Shown: positions 1 through 5,545, numbered from the stretch's first letter. The stretch: DNA of 6,392 nucleotides from Bdellovibrionales bacterium (GCA_021730855.1 JAKFYM010000200.1:1-6392), one strand, 5' to 3'. The notes: generated from the letters alone by a model not told the origin. A program made the numbers and translations.

Positions 1-223
1 CCTGCATAGGATTCTTAAGGTTCAACTTCTGCATTAAACCCGTAATCACCTTTTCCTCGTAGTGCTTACGCAAGCGCGGGAAGCGATTCGCAACTGGATC
101 GTTAGGACCAGCTACTTCAAAAAGTTGACCAGCACCGCCTTTGCTTTTTTTCGCGGAACCCTCTTTTTTTGGGGCTGCTTTCGGAGCCGCTGCTTTTGTT
201 TCTTTATTTTTTTCGTCTGCCAT
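1..223 (-). CDS. rplE: 50S ribosomal protein L5, N-terminal part with long extension (partial, 3' end outside window)
   Basis: L5 binds 5S rRNA and helps build the central protuberance. The first 74 residues are visible. From about residue 51 (LRKHYEEKVITGLMQKLNLKNPMQ) they align with the N-terminus of E. coli L5 ([24 protein letters not shown]), which identifies the gene. In front lies an extension of about 47 residues that E. coli lacks, rich in Lys, Ala, Glu and Pro for its first 30 residues and probably disordered. AGGAAGG at 231-237, 7 nt before the ATG, supports the long start; the only later candidate, TTG at Leu51, has no binding site. All nine lysines of the extension are AAA and all four in the L5 core are AAG. 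No KOW motif is present, so this is not L24 or an L24-L5 fusion. Confidence 0.93.
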   Translation of the reverse strand, partial: MADEKNKETKAAAPKAAPKKEGSAKKSKGGAGQLFEVAGPNDPVANRFPRLRKHYEEKVITGLMQKLNLKNPMQ

Positions 224-230
224 GGCTAAG

Positions 231-237
231 CCTTCCT
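231..237 (-). promoter_or_regulatory. rplE: Ribosome binding site of rplE
   Basis: AGGAAGG stands 7 nt upstream of the ATG at 221-223 and begins 6 nt after the rplN stop. It fixes the start at the beginning of the N-terminal extension and leaves no room for another gene between rplN and rplE. Confidence 0.85.
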
Positions 238-243
238 AAATTC

Positions 244-612
244 CTAAAGTACTTCTGGTGCAAGAGAGATAATTTTGGTGAAACCGTGTCCACGCAACTC
301 TCTGGCGATGGGTCCAAAGATACGTGTGCCTACTGGCTCTTTTTGCGCATTCACAAGCACAGCGGCATTGTCATCAAAACGGATATAGCTTCCATCTGGG
401 CGACGAATCTCTTTTTTCGTGCGCACCACCACAGCTTTCACCACATCTCCTTTTTTTACTTTGGAGGCAGTCTCTGCGTCTTTGACGGTGGCTACGATGA
501 TATCGCCAATCGAAGCGTAGCGTCTCCGGGTTCCACCCAAAACACGGATACATTGGATAGCGCGGGCCCCTGAGTTGTCTGCTACCTCTAGATTTGTTTC
601 TTGCTGAATCAT
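244..612 (-). CDS. rplN: 50S ribosomal protein L14
   Basis: L14 lies at the subunit interface of the 50S, contacting 16S rRNA helix 14 and, in many bacteria, the silencing factor RsfS. The product has 122 residues, the standard length, and aligns without gaps: MIQQETNLEVADNSGARAIQCIRVLGG at the start, GDIIVATVKDA in the first third, KKGDVVKAVVVRTKKEIRRPDGSYIRFDDNAAVLVN in the centre, and GTRIFGPIARELR near the end. AAAGGA is placed about 8 nt before the ATG. The stop is TAG. The next gene should be rplX in the usual spc operon order, but only 20 nt follow before an L5 start codon. Confidence 0.98.
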   Translation of the reverse strand: MIQQETNLEVADNSGARAIQCIRVLGGTRRRYASIGDIIVATVKDAETASKVKKGDVVKAVVVRTKKEIRRPDGSYIRFDDNAAVLVNAQKEPVGTRIFGPIARELRGHGFTKIISLAPEVL

Positions 613-640
613 CTTCTATTTCCTTTGTGTCTAAAACGAA

Positions 641-940
641 TCAAACGCCAGTGGATTTACGAATGACACTCTTCAAAGCGTATCGCTTGTCTTTGCTAAG
701 CGGACGCGTTGCCACTAACAGAACCAAGTCTCCAATTTGCGCAACATTGGTTTCATCATGAGCTTTGACTTTCTTTGTCTTCGTCAAAAACTTGCCGTAT
801 TTGGCATGACGAATACGACGGTCAAGCTTCACCACGATTGTTTTTTGCATTTTATTGCTGAGAACCACGCCCACTTCTTCGCGCTTGGGCTTTAGCAGTG
901 ATTCTGTTTTTGGTGACTCAGTTTTTGTTTTCGTTGTCAT
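641..940 (-). CDS. rpsQ: 30S ribosomal protein S17 with N-terminal extension
   Basis: S17 is a primary 16S rRNA-binding protein of the 30S body with an OB fold. Conserved parts are VGVVLSNKMQKTIVVKLDRRIRHAKYGKF, KVKAHDETN, IGDLVLLVATRPLSKDKRYALKSVIRK. At 99 residues it exceeds the E. coli protein (84), mainly through about 14 extra N-terminal residues rich in Thr, Lys, Glu and Ser. The long start is favoured: GAAGGG lies 7 nt before the ATG, whereas the GTG codons for Val23 and Val25 have no good site. The stop is TGA, the only one in this cluster. rplN follows after 28 nt. Confidence 0.97.
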   Translation of the reverse strand: MTTKTKTESPKTESLLKPKREEVGVVLSNKMQKTIVVKLDRRIRHAKYGKFLTKTKKVKAHDETNVAQIGDLVLLVATRPLSKDKRYALKSVIRKSTGV

Positions 941-958
941 AAAATTACCCTTCTAAAC

Positions 959-1174
959 CTACGCCCGAGCACTAGACTTCGCGCCTAGCGCAGTCTTCAC
1001 TCTAGCCAATTCCTTGCGAGCCATTTTAGTCATTGCCGTACTGGCAAGCTGTCCTGTTTTCGCCTGCATGCGAAGTTGAAAGATATGGTCTTCAAGTTCT
1101 CGCACTTTTCCGACAAGCTCTTTCGCCCCAAGCGCGCCTAGCTCTTTTTTCTGTTTTGAAACTCTGTACGCCAT
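959..1174 (-). CDS. rpmC: 50S ribosomal protein L29
   Basis: L29 is a small two-helix protein next to L23 at the exit tunnel, where it contributes to the docking surface for trigger factor and SRP. The 71-residue product shows the family pattern: KELVGKVRELEDHIFQLRMQAKTGQL in the first helix and turn, then MTKMARKELARVKTAL in the second. The short Ala/Ser/Lys-rich end is unremarkable. The start ATG shares a base with the rplP stop (TAATG). AAGGAG at 1182-1187, 7 nt upstream and inside rplP, makes a strong independent initiation site as well. The stop is TAG; rpsQ follows after 18 nt. Confidence 0.96.
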   Translation of the reverse strand: MAYRVSKQKKELGALGAKELVGKVRELEDHIFQLRMQAKTGQLASTAMTKMARKELARVKTALGAKSSARA

Positions 1175-1626
1175 TATGCGTCTCCTTGCTTAGCGCCAGA
1201 GCTGGCCACTGCCACCTGCTGCGCGTTCGAAATAATTTTCGTCTTCAAAGGAAGTTTATAATTCGCCATGCGCATCGCGGTTTGTGCCTCTAAAGCAGTC
1301 ACTCCCTTAATTTCATAGAGAATACGACCCGGCTTAATCACACAAACCCAGTCTTCCACGTTTCCTTTTCCGCTACCCATGCGTACTTCCGCAGGCTTCT
1401 TCGTTCGAGGCTTGTCAGGAAAAATGCGAATCCACATCTGTCCACCTTTTTTGGTGAACTTGGACACGGCGATACGGGCTGCTTCAATTTGACGCGATGT
1501 TATATAACCGCACTCAGCAGCCTGCAAGCCATAATCACCATGCAGAAGAGTGTTGCCACGGCTGGCCTTGCCCTTCATTTTTCCTTTTTGCTGCTTACGC
1601 CATTTGACTCGTTTAGGGGCTAGCAC
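1174..1626 (-). CDS. rplP: 50S ribosomal protein L16 (GTG start)
   Basis: L16 (the bacterial uL16) helps position A-site tRNA and is a late-assembly protein. The conserved opening LAPKRVKWRKQQKGKMKG follows directly on a GTG start at 1624-1626, and AGGAG sits 6 nt upstream, so the GTG is well supported. Key family segments are GGQMWIRIFPDKPRTKKPAEVRMGSGKGNVEDWV (about 61-94) and AMRMANYKLPLKTKII. Arg82 matches Arg81 of E. coli, the residue hydroxylated by the oxygenase RoxA/YcfD; whether it is modified here is unknown. At 150 residues the protein is longer than the usual 136-140 because of a small polar C-terminal extension, which also encodes the rpmC ribosome binding site. The stop TAA overlaps the rpmC ATG by one base. 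Confidence 0.97.
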   Translation of the reverse strand: MLAPKRVKWRKQQKGKMKGKASRGNTLLHGDYGLQAAECGYITSRQIEAARIAVSKFTKKGGQMWIRIFPDKPRTKKPAEVRMGSGKGNVEDWVCVIKPGRILYEIKGVTALEAQTAMRMANYKLPLKTKIISNAQQVAVASSGAKQGDA

Positions 1627-1632
1627 GACTTA

Positions 1633-1637
1633 CTCCT
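1633..1637 (-). promoter_or_regulatory. rplP: Ribosome binding site supporting the GTG start of rplP
   Basis: AGGAG lies 6 nt upstream of the GTG at 1624-1626 and overlaps the TAG stop of rpsC. There is no in-frame ATG nearby upstream, and the encoded protein begins exactly as L16 normally does, so the GTG is the start. Confidence 0.85.
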
Positions 1638-2313
1638 ATTCTTTATTCGTGGCAGTTGCGGCAGTCTCCGCACCTTTGCCAGGCTTACGAAGAGGCGCAT
1701 CGCCTTTATAAATCCAAGTTTTGATCCCAATCACGCCATAGGTGGTGCGGGCTTCTGCGGTTCCATAATCAATGTCGGCCCGTAGGGTATGCAGGGGAAT
1801 ACTTCCTTCGCTGTAACCCTCTGTACGAGCAATCTCTGCCCCACCAAGACGACCAGACACGCGAACTTTGATTCCACGAACTCCCATTTTAATGGCTGTG
1901 GCCAAAGCTTTCTTCATTGCCCGGCGAAATGCTACCCGCTTCTCCAGCTGAGAGGCGATCGACTCTGCCACCAGAGTGGCGTCTATTTCGGGTTTACGTA
2001 CTTCTAGTACGTTCAGCAGCAATTCATTTTTGGTTAGATCTTGAACCTCAGCACGAAGCTGGTCCACGCCTGAGCCTTTTTTCCCAATGATTAGACCAGG
2101 ACGAGCACTGTAAATATTCACTTTTACTTTGTTCGCAGCCCGCTCTAGCTCAATTTTGGAAATGCCCGCTTGATAGAGCTTCTTTTTCAAAAACTTACGA
2201 ATGAGGATGTCTTCGTGCAAGAGCTCAGCATAGTTCCTTTTAGCGAACCATCGAGAGTCCCAAGTACGAGTAACACCTATACGGAATCCAATTGGATTGG
2301 TTTTCTGACCCAT
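1636..2313 (-). CDS. rpsC: 30S ribosomal protein S3
   Basis: S3 lies at the mRNA entry site of the 30S subunit and takes part in mRNA helicase activity. The 225 residues fit the family. MGQKTNPIGFRIG opens the protein. A type 2 KH domain carries the GXXG loop as GKKG at 77-80. Arg130, Arg131 and Lys134 correspond to the E. coli entry-pore residues Arg131, Arg132 and Lys135. The C-terminal signature GIKVRVSGRLGGAEIARTEGYSEG is intact, followed by a short Ala/Thr-rich tail (about 211-225). The Shine-Dalgarno site (AAAGG, 6 nt upstream) lies in the last codons of rplV. The stop TAG (1636-1638) is followed after one codon by an in-frame TAA (1630-1632), a backup stop. Confidence 0.98.
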   Translation of the reverse strand: MGQKTNPIGFRIGVTRTWDSRWFAKRNYAELLHEDILIRKFLKKKLYQAGISKIELERAANKVKVNIYSARPGLIIGKKGSGVDQLRAEVQDLTKNELLLNVLEVRKPEIDATLVAESIASQLEKRVAFRRAMKKALATAIKMGVRGIKVRVSGRLGGAEIARTEGYSEGSIPLHTLRADIDYGTAEARTTYGVIGIKTWIYKGDAPLRKPGKGAETAATATNKE

Positions 2314-2316
2314 TGT

Positions 2317-2652
2317 CTACCTTTCCTCCAGAACCACAGAGATGTGGCTCGTCTTCTTCAAAATCCGCATTCCTTGGCCCTTAGCGCGAGAGGCAAAACG
2401 CTTCAAGGTGGGGCCCTGATCAACCAAAAGTGCCTTGATGAAGAGATTGTCTACATCAATGCGGCCCTGCTGTTCGGCATTGGCCACTGCGCTTTCTAGC
2501 AAAGTGGAAATTGTCTTTGCCGTACGTTTTCGGGAATTAAATCTCAAGATGGTTAGAGCATCATTAACCGACTTACCCCGAACCAAGTCGGAGACGAGCC
2601 GAACCTTACGCGGCGTGATTCTCACATGACGAACAATTGCTTTCGATTCCAT
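2317..2652 (-). CDS. rplV: 50S ribosomal protein L22
   Basis: L22 contacts all six 23S rRNA domains and, with L4, forms the narrowest part of the exit tunnel. The 111-residue product has the normal length (110 in E. coli). VRHVRITPRKVRLVSDLVRGK opens the globular domain. The long tunnel beta-hairpin runs at about residues 79-102 (QGPTLKRFASRAKGQGMRILKK), and the end TSHISVVLEER is typical. The LKR at 83-85 aligns with the MKR triplet (82-84) whose deletion gives erythromycin resistance in E. coli; nothing is missing here. GAGG 4 nt before the ATG overlaps the rpsS stop region. The stop is TAG and rpsC starts only 3 nt later. Confidence 0.98.
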   Translation of the reverse strand: MESKAIVRHVRITPRKVRLVSDLVRGKSVNDALTILRFNSRKRTAKTISTLLESAVANAEQQGRIDVDNLFIKALLVDQGPTLKRFASRAKGQGMRILKKTSHISVVLEER

Positions 2653-2661
2653 AAATCCTCG

Positions 2662-2973
2662 CTATTTCGCTGCTGGAGCTGCTGCGGGCGCTGCCGCTGC
2701 TGCTTCCTTCTTGTCGGCCGGAGTATGGCCGCTAAATGTTCTTGAAGGAGCAAACTCACCAAATTTATGACCAACCATATTCTCCGTCACATAGACGGGA
2801 ATAAACTTCTTGCCGTTGTGAACAGCAAAGGTAAGTCCAATGAACTCTGGAAGAATCATTGAACGGCGCGACCAAGTCTTGATCGCTTTTTTGTCGTTGG
2901 TCTCTCTGGCTTTTTCGACCTTTTCCATCACGTGGTAGTCGACAAAAGGTCCTTTACTCAGTGAACGTCCCAT
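2662..2973 (-). CDS. rpsS: 30S ribosomal protein S19 with Ala/Pro-rich C-terminal tail
   Basis: S19 forms a complex with S13 in the head of the small subunit, near the A-site tRNA. The body is standard: MGRSLSKGPFVDYHVMEKVE at the start, IKTWSRRSMILPEFIGLTFAVHNGKKFIPVYVTENMVGHKFGEF through the middle, and PSRTFSGHTPADKK at the end of the conserved part. The product has 103 residues against 92 in E. coli. The excess is a tail at about residues 90-103 made almost only of Ala and Pro, encoded by a GCN-rich stretch. GGAG of TAAGGAG, 8 nt before the ATG, overlaps the rplB stop and implies coupling. The stop is TAG; rplV starts 9 nt later. Confidence 0.97.
   Translation of the reverse strand: MGRSLSKGPFVDYHVMEKVEKARETNDKKAIKTWSRRSMILPEFIGLTFAVHNGKKFIPVYVTENMVGHKFGEFAPSRTFSGHTPADKKEAAAAAPAAAPAAK
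2665..2706 (-). repeat. rpsS: GCN-rich low-complexity tract encoding the S19 Ala/Pro tail
   Basis: Eleven... of the tail's codons fall into two kinds: nearly all are GCN (Ala), with two CCN (Pro), between a Glu codon and the final Lys codon. The synonymous third positions vary, so this is a low-complexity coding tract and not a perfect trinucleotide repeat. The encoded tail (one Glu, then five Ala, Pro, three Ala, Pro, two Ala, Lys) is probably disordered. Confidence 0.6.
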
Positions 2974-2985
2974 TCCTCAATCTCC

Positions 2986-3804
2986 TTAGCGACGTCGCTT
3001 CACGATGAAGCTATCCGTACGTTTGTTATTTCTAGTCTTAAGTCCCTTGGTATACCAACCCCAAGGAGAGCGCGGCAAACCACCGGACGCCTTACCTTCA
3101 CCACCACCCATTGGGTGATCGACTGGGTTCATGGCAACACCGCGTGTGGTAGGACGAATGCCCATTTTGCGGGCCCGACCAGCTTTTCCGATCGTGATAT
3201 TTTCGTGCTCGGTATTTCCAATTTGGCCGATCGTCGCGCGACAATCGAGCAGGACACGACGCACTTCTCCCGAAGGCATACGAACCTGGCCATACTCACC
3301 CTCACGACCCAATACTTGCGCAAAAGCACCAGCGGATCGCACCATCTGGCCACCCTTGCCCGGGCGAAGCTCGATATTATGAATCAACGTACCAACAGGA
3401 ATGTTTTTTAGGCTCAGAGCATTGCCTGGCTTGATATCCGCCTCTTCACTGGAAATGACAGAGTCTCCCACTTTCAAATTTAGGGGAGCCAAAATGTAGC
3501 GTTTTTCACCGTCAACATATTGCAAAAGAGCGATGTACGCAGTCCTATTCGGGTCATACTCCAGGGCCACAACTTTAGCGGGAATACCCTGCTTATCGCG
3601 TTTGAAATCAATCAAACGGTAATGCTGACGAACGCCCCCGCCCTGGTGACGAGTGGTGATTCGGCCCTGATTGTTACGACCTCCATGAGACTTTTTCGAC
3701 TCGAGAAGACTCTTTTCCGGATCTTTCTTCGTGAGAACACTGAAGTCTGCCGTCGTTAGATATCTTCTTGATGGCGTTATGGGTCGATATGTTTTTACTG
3801 CCAT
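2986..3804 (-). CDS. rplB: 50S ribosomal protein L2
   Basis: L2 is one of the most conserved large-subunit proteins. It is needed for subunit association and for building the peptidyl-transferase centre. The 272 residues align end to end with the family (273 in E. coli). The N-terminal OB-fold region includes SHGGRNNQGRITTRHQGGG at about 39-57. The SH3-like domain covers about 120-200, and the C-terminal segment has MNPVDHPMGGGEG at about 225-237. His230 matches the functionally important E. coli His229; the second histidine of the usual HPHGGGEG is Met here, a variant I believe occurs in other bacteria. The C-terminus is basic (IVKRRR). Two AAAGG motifs precede the ATG, the nearer ending 7 nt upstream. 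The TAA stop is part of the rpsS ribosome binding site (TAAGGAG, 2982-2988). Confidence 0.98.
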   Translation of the reverse strand: MAVKTYRPITPSRRYLTTADFSVLTKKDPEKSLLESKKSHGGRNNQGRITTRHQGGGVRQHYRLIDFKRDKQGIPAKVVALEYDPNRTAYIALLQYVDGEKRYILAPLNLKVGDSVISSEEADIKPGNALSLKNIPVGTLIHNIELRPGKGGQMVRSAGAFAQVLGREGEYGQVRMPSGEVRRVLLDCRATIGQIGNTEHENITIGKAGRARKMGIRPTTRGVAMNPVDHPMGGGEGKASGGLPRSPWGWYTKGLKTRNNKRTDSFIVKRRR

Positions 3805-3835
3805 TTCGCTACCTTTCCTTTTCTAAAACCTTCAA

Positions 3836-3853
3836 CTCCAAATTTCTTTGGAG
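3836..3853 (-). promoter_or_regulatory. RNA hairpin with GAAA tetraloop in the rplW-rplB gap
   Basis: On the mRNA strand CTCCAAA, GAAA and TTTGGAG are read in succession: a perfect 7-bp stem closed by a GNRA-type tetraloop. It begins 10 nt after the rplW stop and ends more than 30 nt before the rplB ATG. It is followed by TTGAAGGTTTTAG, which has only four U's in a row, so it is a poor rho-independent terminator. A role in mRNA processing, stability, partial attenuation or protein binding is possible, but this is inference from position and structure only. Confidence 0.5.
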
Positions 3854-3863
3854 CACTAAAAGC

Positions 3864-4151
3864 CTAAACTCCCTTGAAGAACTCGATTTTTTCCCCTGGC
3901 TTCAAGGTGACTACAGCTTTTTTCCAGGAACTTGTTTTTGCTTGCCCAACTTTCGTGCGATAGGCTTTGCCAGGCACGATCGTGGTATTCACGCGAGCCA
4001 CTTTCACTTTAAAAAAGCGCTCTACGGCTTCTCTAATCTGCGGCTTTGTCGAATCCACCGTTACTTCAAATGCCACGCGATTGAATTTTTCGGCGGCCAC
4101 GGTGCTTTTTTCGCTCAGGATTGGTCTTTTGATTACATTAATTGCTGCCAT
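3864..4151 (-). CDS. rplW: 50S ribosomal protein L23
   Basis: L23 sits at the rim of the polypeptide exit tunnel and is the docking point for trigger factor and SRP. The 95-residue product covers the family: INVIKRPILSEKS at the start, FEVTVDSTKPQIREAVERFFKVKVARVNT in the middle, and SSWKKAVVTLKPGEKIEFF at the end. The glutamate that binds trigger factor in E. coli (Glu18) is kept as Glu14, so normal chaperone docking is expected. The tunnel-facing hairpin lies at about residues 60-75. AGGAGG at 4156-4161, 4 nt before the ATG, is the strongest Shine-Dalgarno site in the window. The stop is TAG. It is followed by the longest gap of the cluster (59 nt), which contains a hairpin, before rplB. 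Confidence 0.97.
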   Translation of the reverse strand: MAAINVIKRPILSEKSTVAAEKFNRVAFEVTVDSTKPQIREAVERFFKVKVARVNTTIVPGKAYRTKVGQAKTSSWKKAVVTLKPGEKIEFFKGV

Positions 4152-4167
4152 GATTCCTCCTCAGCCC

Positions 4168-4806
4168 TTAGGCCTTCGCCTTTCTGCTGCTGGTAAGACG
4201 CTCGCCTAGAGCTTGTGCTGCAGTTTTTGAAAGAATCAACCACTCGTAATTTACGAGGTCGTAAACATTCACACCTTCGGTGCGTAAAAATTTATGTTTT
4301 GCTAGGTTACGCGAGGCAAGCTCGAGATTTTTATTCTCGCTATCTACGATCAATGCCTTTTGCAAACCGAACGTAGCTAAAACACCAACCATGTCTTTAG
4401 TACGAGGCTTGGCAAGCTTGAAGTCATCGATGATCACGAGACGCTCACTACCAAGTTTATCAGAGAGGGCTGAACGCAGAGCAGCTTGGGCCATCTTCTT
4501 CGGAAAGGTTTTGAAATAGCTTCTTGGTTTAGGGCCAAAGCTTTCTCCTCCGCCTGGCATCAAAGGTGACCGACTCGATCCCTGACGCGCATTACCTGTT
4601 CCTTTTTGGCGCATGGGCTTGCGACCGCCGCCACGAACCTCAGCCTTCGTCTTTGTCGACGCCGTTCCACGACGACGTCCAGCCAACTGAGTGACTACCG
4701 CTTGGTGCACTAGTGCCGAACTGATCTCCGCCTTAAAAACAAGATCAGGAAGATCAATCTCGCCGACTTCCTGTTTTTTCAAATTGTAAACTTTTACCAT
4801 TGCCAT
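4168..4806 (-). CDS. rplD: 50S ribosomal protein L4
   Basis: L4 binds 23S rRNA early in assembly and lines the exit tunnel with an extended loop. The 212-residue product has the usual length. The loop is clear at about residues 43-88, with AEVRGGGRKPMRQKGTGNARQ; Lys68 corresponds to the tunnel lysine (Lys63 in E. coli) known from macrolide resistance. The C-terminal globular part follows (KKMAQAALRSALSDKL, then a Rossmann-like half). The first ATG was chosen because AGGA lies 10 nt upstream; the second ATG (Met3) is farther from it. In gammaproteobacteria L4 represses the S10 operon through a leader upstream of rpsJ. No such leader fits here, so that circuit is either absent or arranged differently (inference). 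The stop is TAA; rplW begins 16 nt on. Confidence 0.98.
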   Translation of the reverse strand: MAMVKVYNLKKQEVGEIDLPDLVFKAEISSALVHQAVVTQLAGRRRGTASTKTKAEVRGGGRKPMRQKGTGNARQGSSRSPLMPGGGESFGPKPRSYFKTFPKKMAQAALRSALSDKLGSERLVIIDDFKLAKPRTKDMVGVLATFGLQKALIVDSENKNLELASRNLAKHKFLRTEGVNVYDLVNYEWLILSKTAAQALGERLTSSRKAKA

Positions 4807-4825
4807 ACGGTCTAATTCCTATTTC

Positions 4826-5545
4826 TTATTTAGCCTTCGCTTTGGTGTTTGCCTTTTTTGCGGCCTTGGTGATGCGAACGGTCCAGCTCTTTGCGCCTGG
4901 CACAGCCCCTTCGATAAGCAAAAGCTTATTCTCAGAGTCGTAAGCCACCACTTTCAAATTCTGGGTGGACTGCTTATCCATTCCCATATGTTTCGCCATT
5001 TTTTTGCCAGGAAATACGCGTCCGGGATCGGCACGGTTACCAATAGAACCAGGGCTACGGTGAGATACCGAGTGACCATGAGTGGCCGGTTGCCCACCAA
5101 AGTTCCAAACTTTCACCACACCCTGGAAGCCTTTTCCTTTCGTGGTGCCTTGCACATCGACGAAAAGACCCGGGGTAAGAAAATCGGTGCTGATAGGAGA
5201 TCCAACCGCTAAAGCTGGATCCGCTTTCGCCAAGCGATACTCTTCTACATGATAAAAACCAGGAGCTCCCGCTTTCTGAAAATGACCCTTAGTGGCCTTA
5301 TTCACACGCTGAGCTTTCTTCGTACGGAACCCAAGCTGCACGCTAGTGTAGCCATCTTTTTCCGTCGTCTTCACTTGCGTGATCACAGTATTTTCTTGCA
5401 GGCTAACCACAGTGACGGGAACCGAACGGCCCTCGTCATCATATACGCGGGTCATTCCGGCTTTCACGCCATAAATCACCGGCAATGAAGCCGCGGACTG
5501 GCCACTGGCTTCTGGGGTCTGATTTTCTAAATTATTCTCGCTCAT
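4826..5545 (-). CDS. rplC: 50S ribosomal protein L3
   Basis: L3 is an early-assembly 23S rRNA-binding protein whose long loop reaches toward the peptidyl-transferase centre. The product has 239 residues against 209 in E. coli. Most of the excess is an N-terminal extension of about 22 residues (acidic, Gln/Ser/Asn-rich) before the conserved IYGVKAGMTRVY. Conserved blocks include GTTKGKGFQGVVKVWNFGG (about 133-151) and HGHSVSHRSPGSIGNRADPG (about 156-175). The C-terminus is a basic KAAKKANTKAKAK tail. GGAG at 5552-5555, 6 nt upstream of the ATG, supports the long start; the GTG at Val23 has no such site. The glutamine methylated by PrmB in E. coli L3 (Gln150) aligns with Ala172, so that modification is not expected here. 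The stop is TAA; rplD follows after 19 nt. Confidence 0.97.
   Translation of the reverse strand: MSENNLENQTPEASGQSAASLPVIYGVKAGMTRVYDDEGRSVPVTVVSLQENTVITQVKTTEKDGYTSVQLGFRTKKAQRVNKATKGHFQKAGAPGFYHVEEYRLAKADPALAVGSPISTDFLTPGLFVDVQGTTKGKGFQGVVKVWNFGGQPATHGHSVSHRSPGSIGNRADPGRVFPGKKMAKHMGMDKQSTQNLKVVAYDSENKLLLIEGAVPGAKSWTVRITKAAKKANTKAKAK

Noticed and set aside
1..223. Possibility that the last gene is rplX (L24), as the operon order would predict
   Set aside because: The visible residues after the extension match the start of L5, and no KOW motif is present, so it is rplE.
83..223. Possible L24-L5 fusion
   Set aside because: The extension is only about 47 residues, mostly low-complexity Lys/Ala/Pro, and has none of the L24 conserved glycine-lysine motifs.
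169..573. Long plus-strand open frame opposite rplN
   Set aside because: It lies antisense to a perfectly conserved L14 gene, its translation has no recognisable family, and it has no ribosome binding site of note. It is a shadow frame.
3831..3853. Rho-independent terminator after rplW
   Set aside because: The stem has only 7 pairs and the following sequence has at most four U's in a row. Essential co-transcribed genes follow, so full termination is unlikely.
3768..4196. Plus-strand open frame of 142 codons opposite rplW and the rplW-rplB gap
   Set aside because: It is antisense to L23 and parts of L2 and L4, and rich in Phe and Cys as expected from the complement of Lys/Glu-rich genes. No support as a gene.
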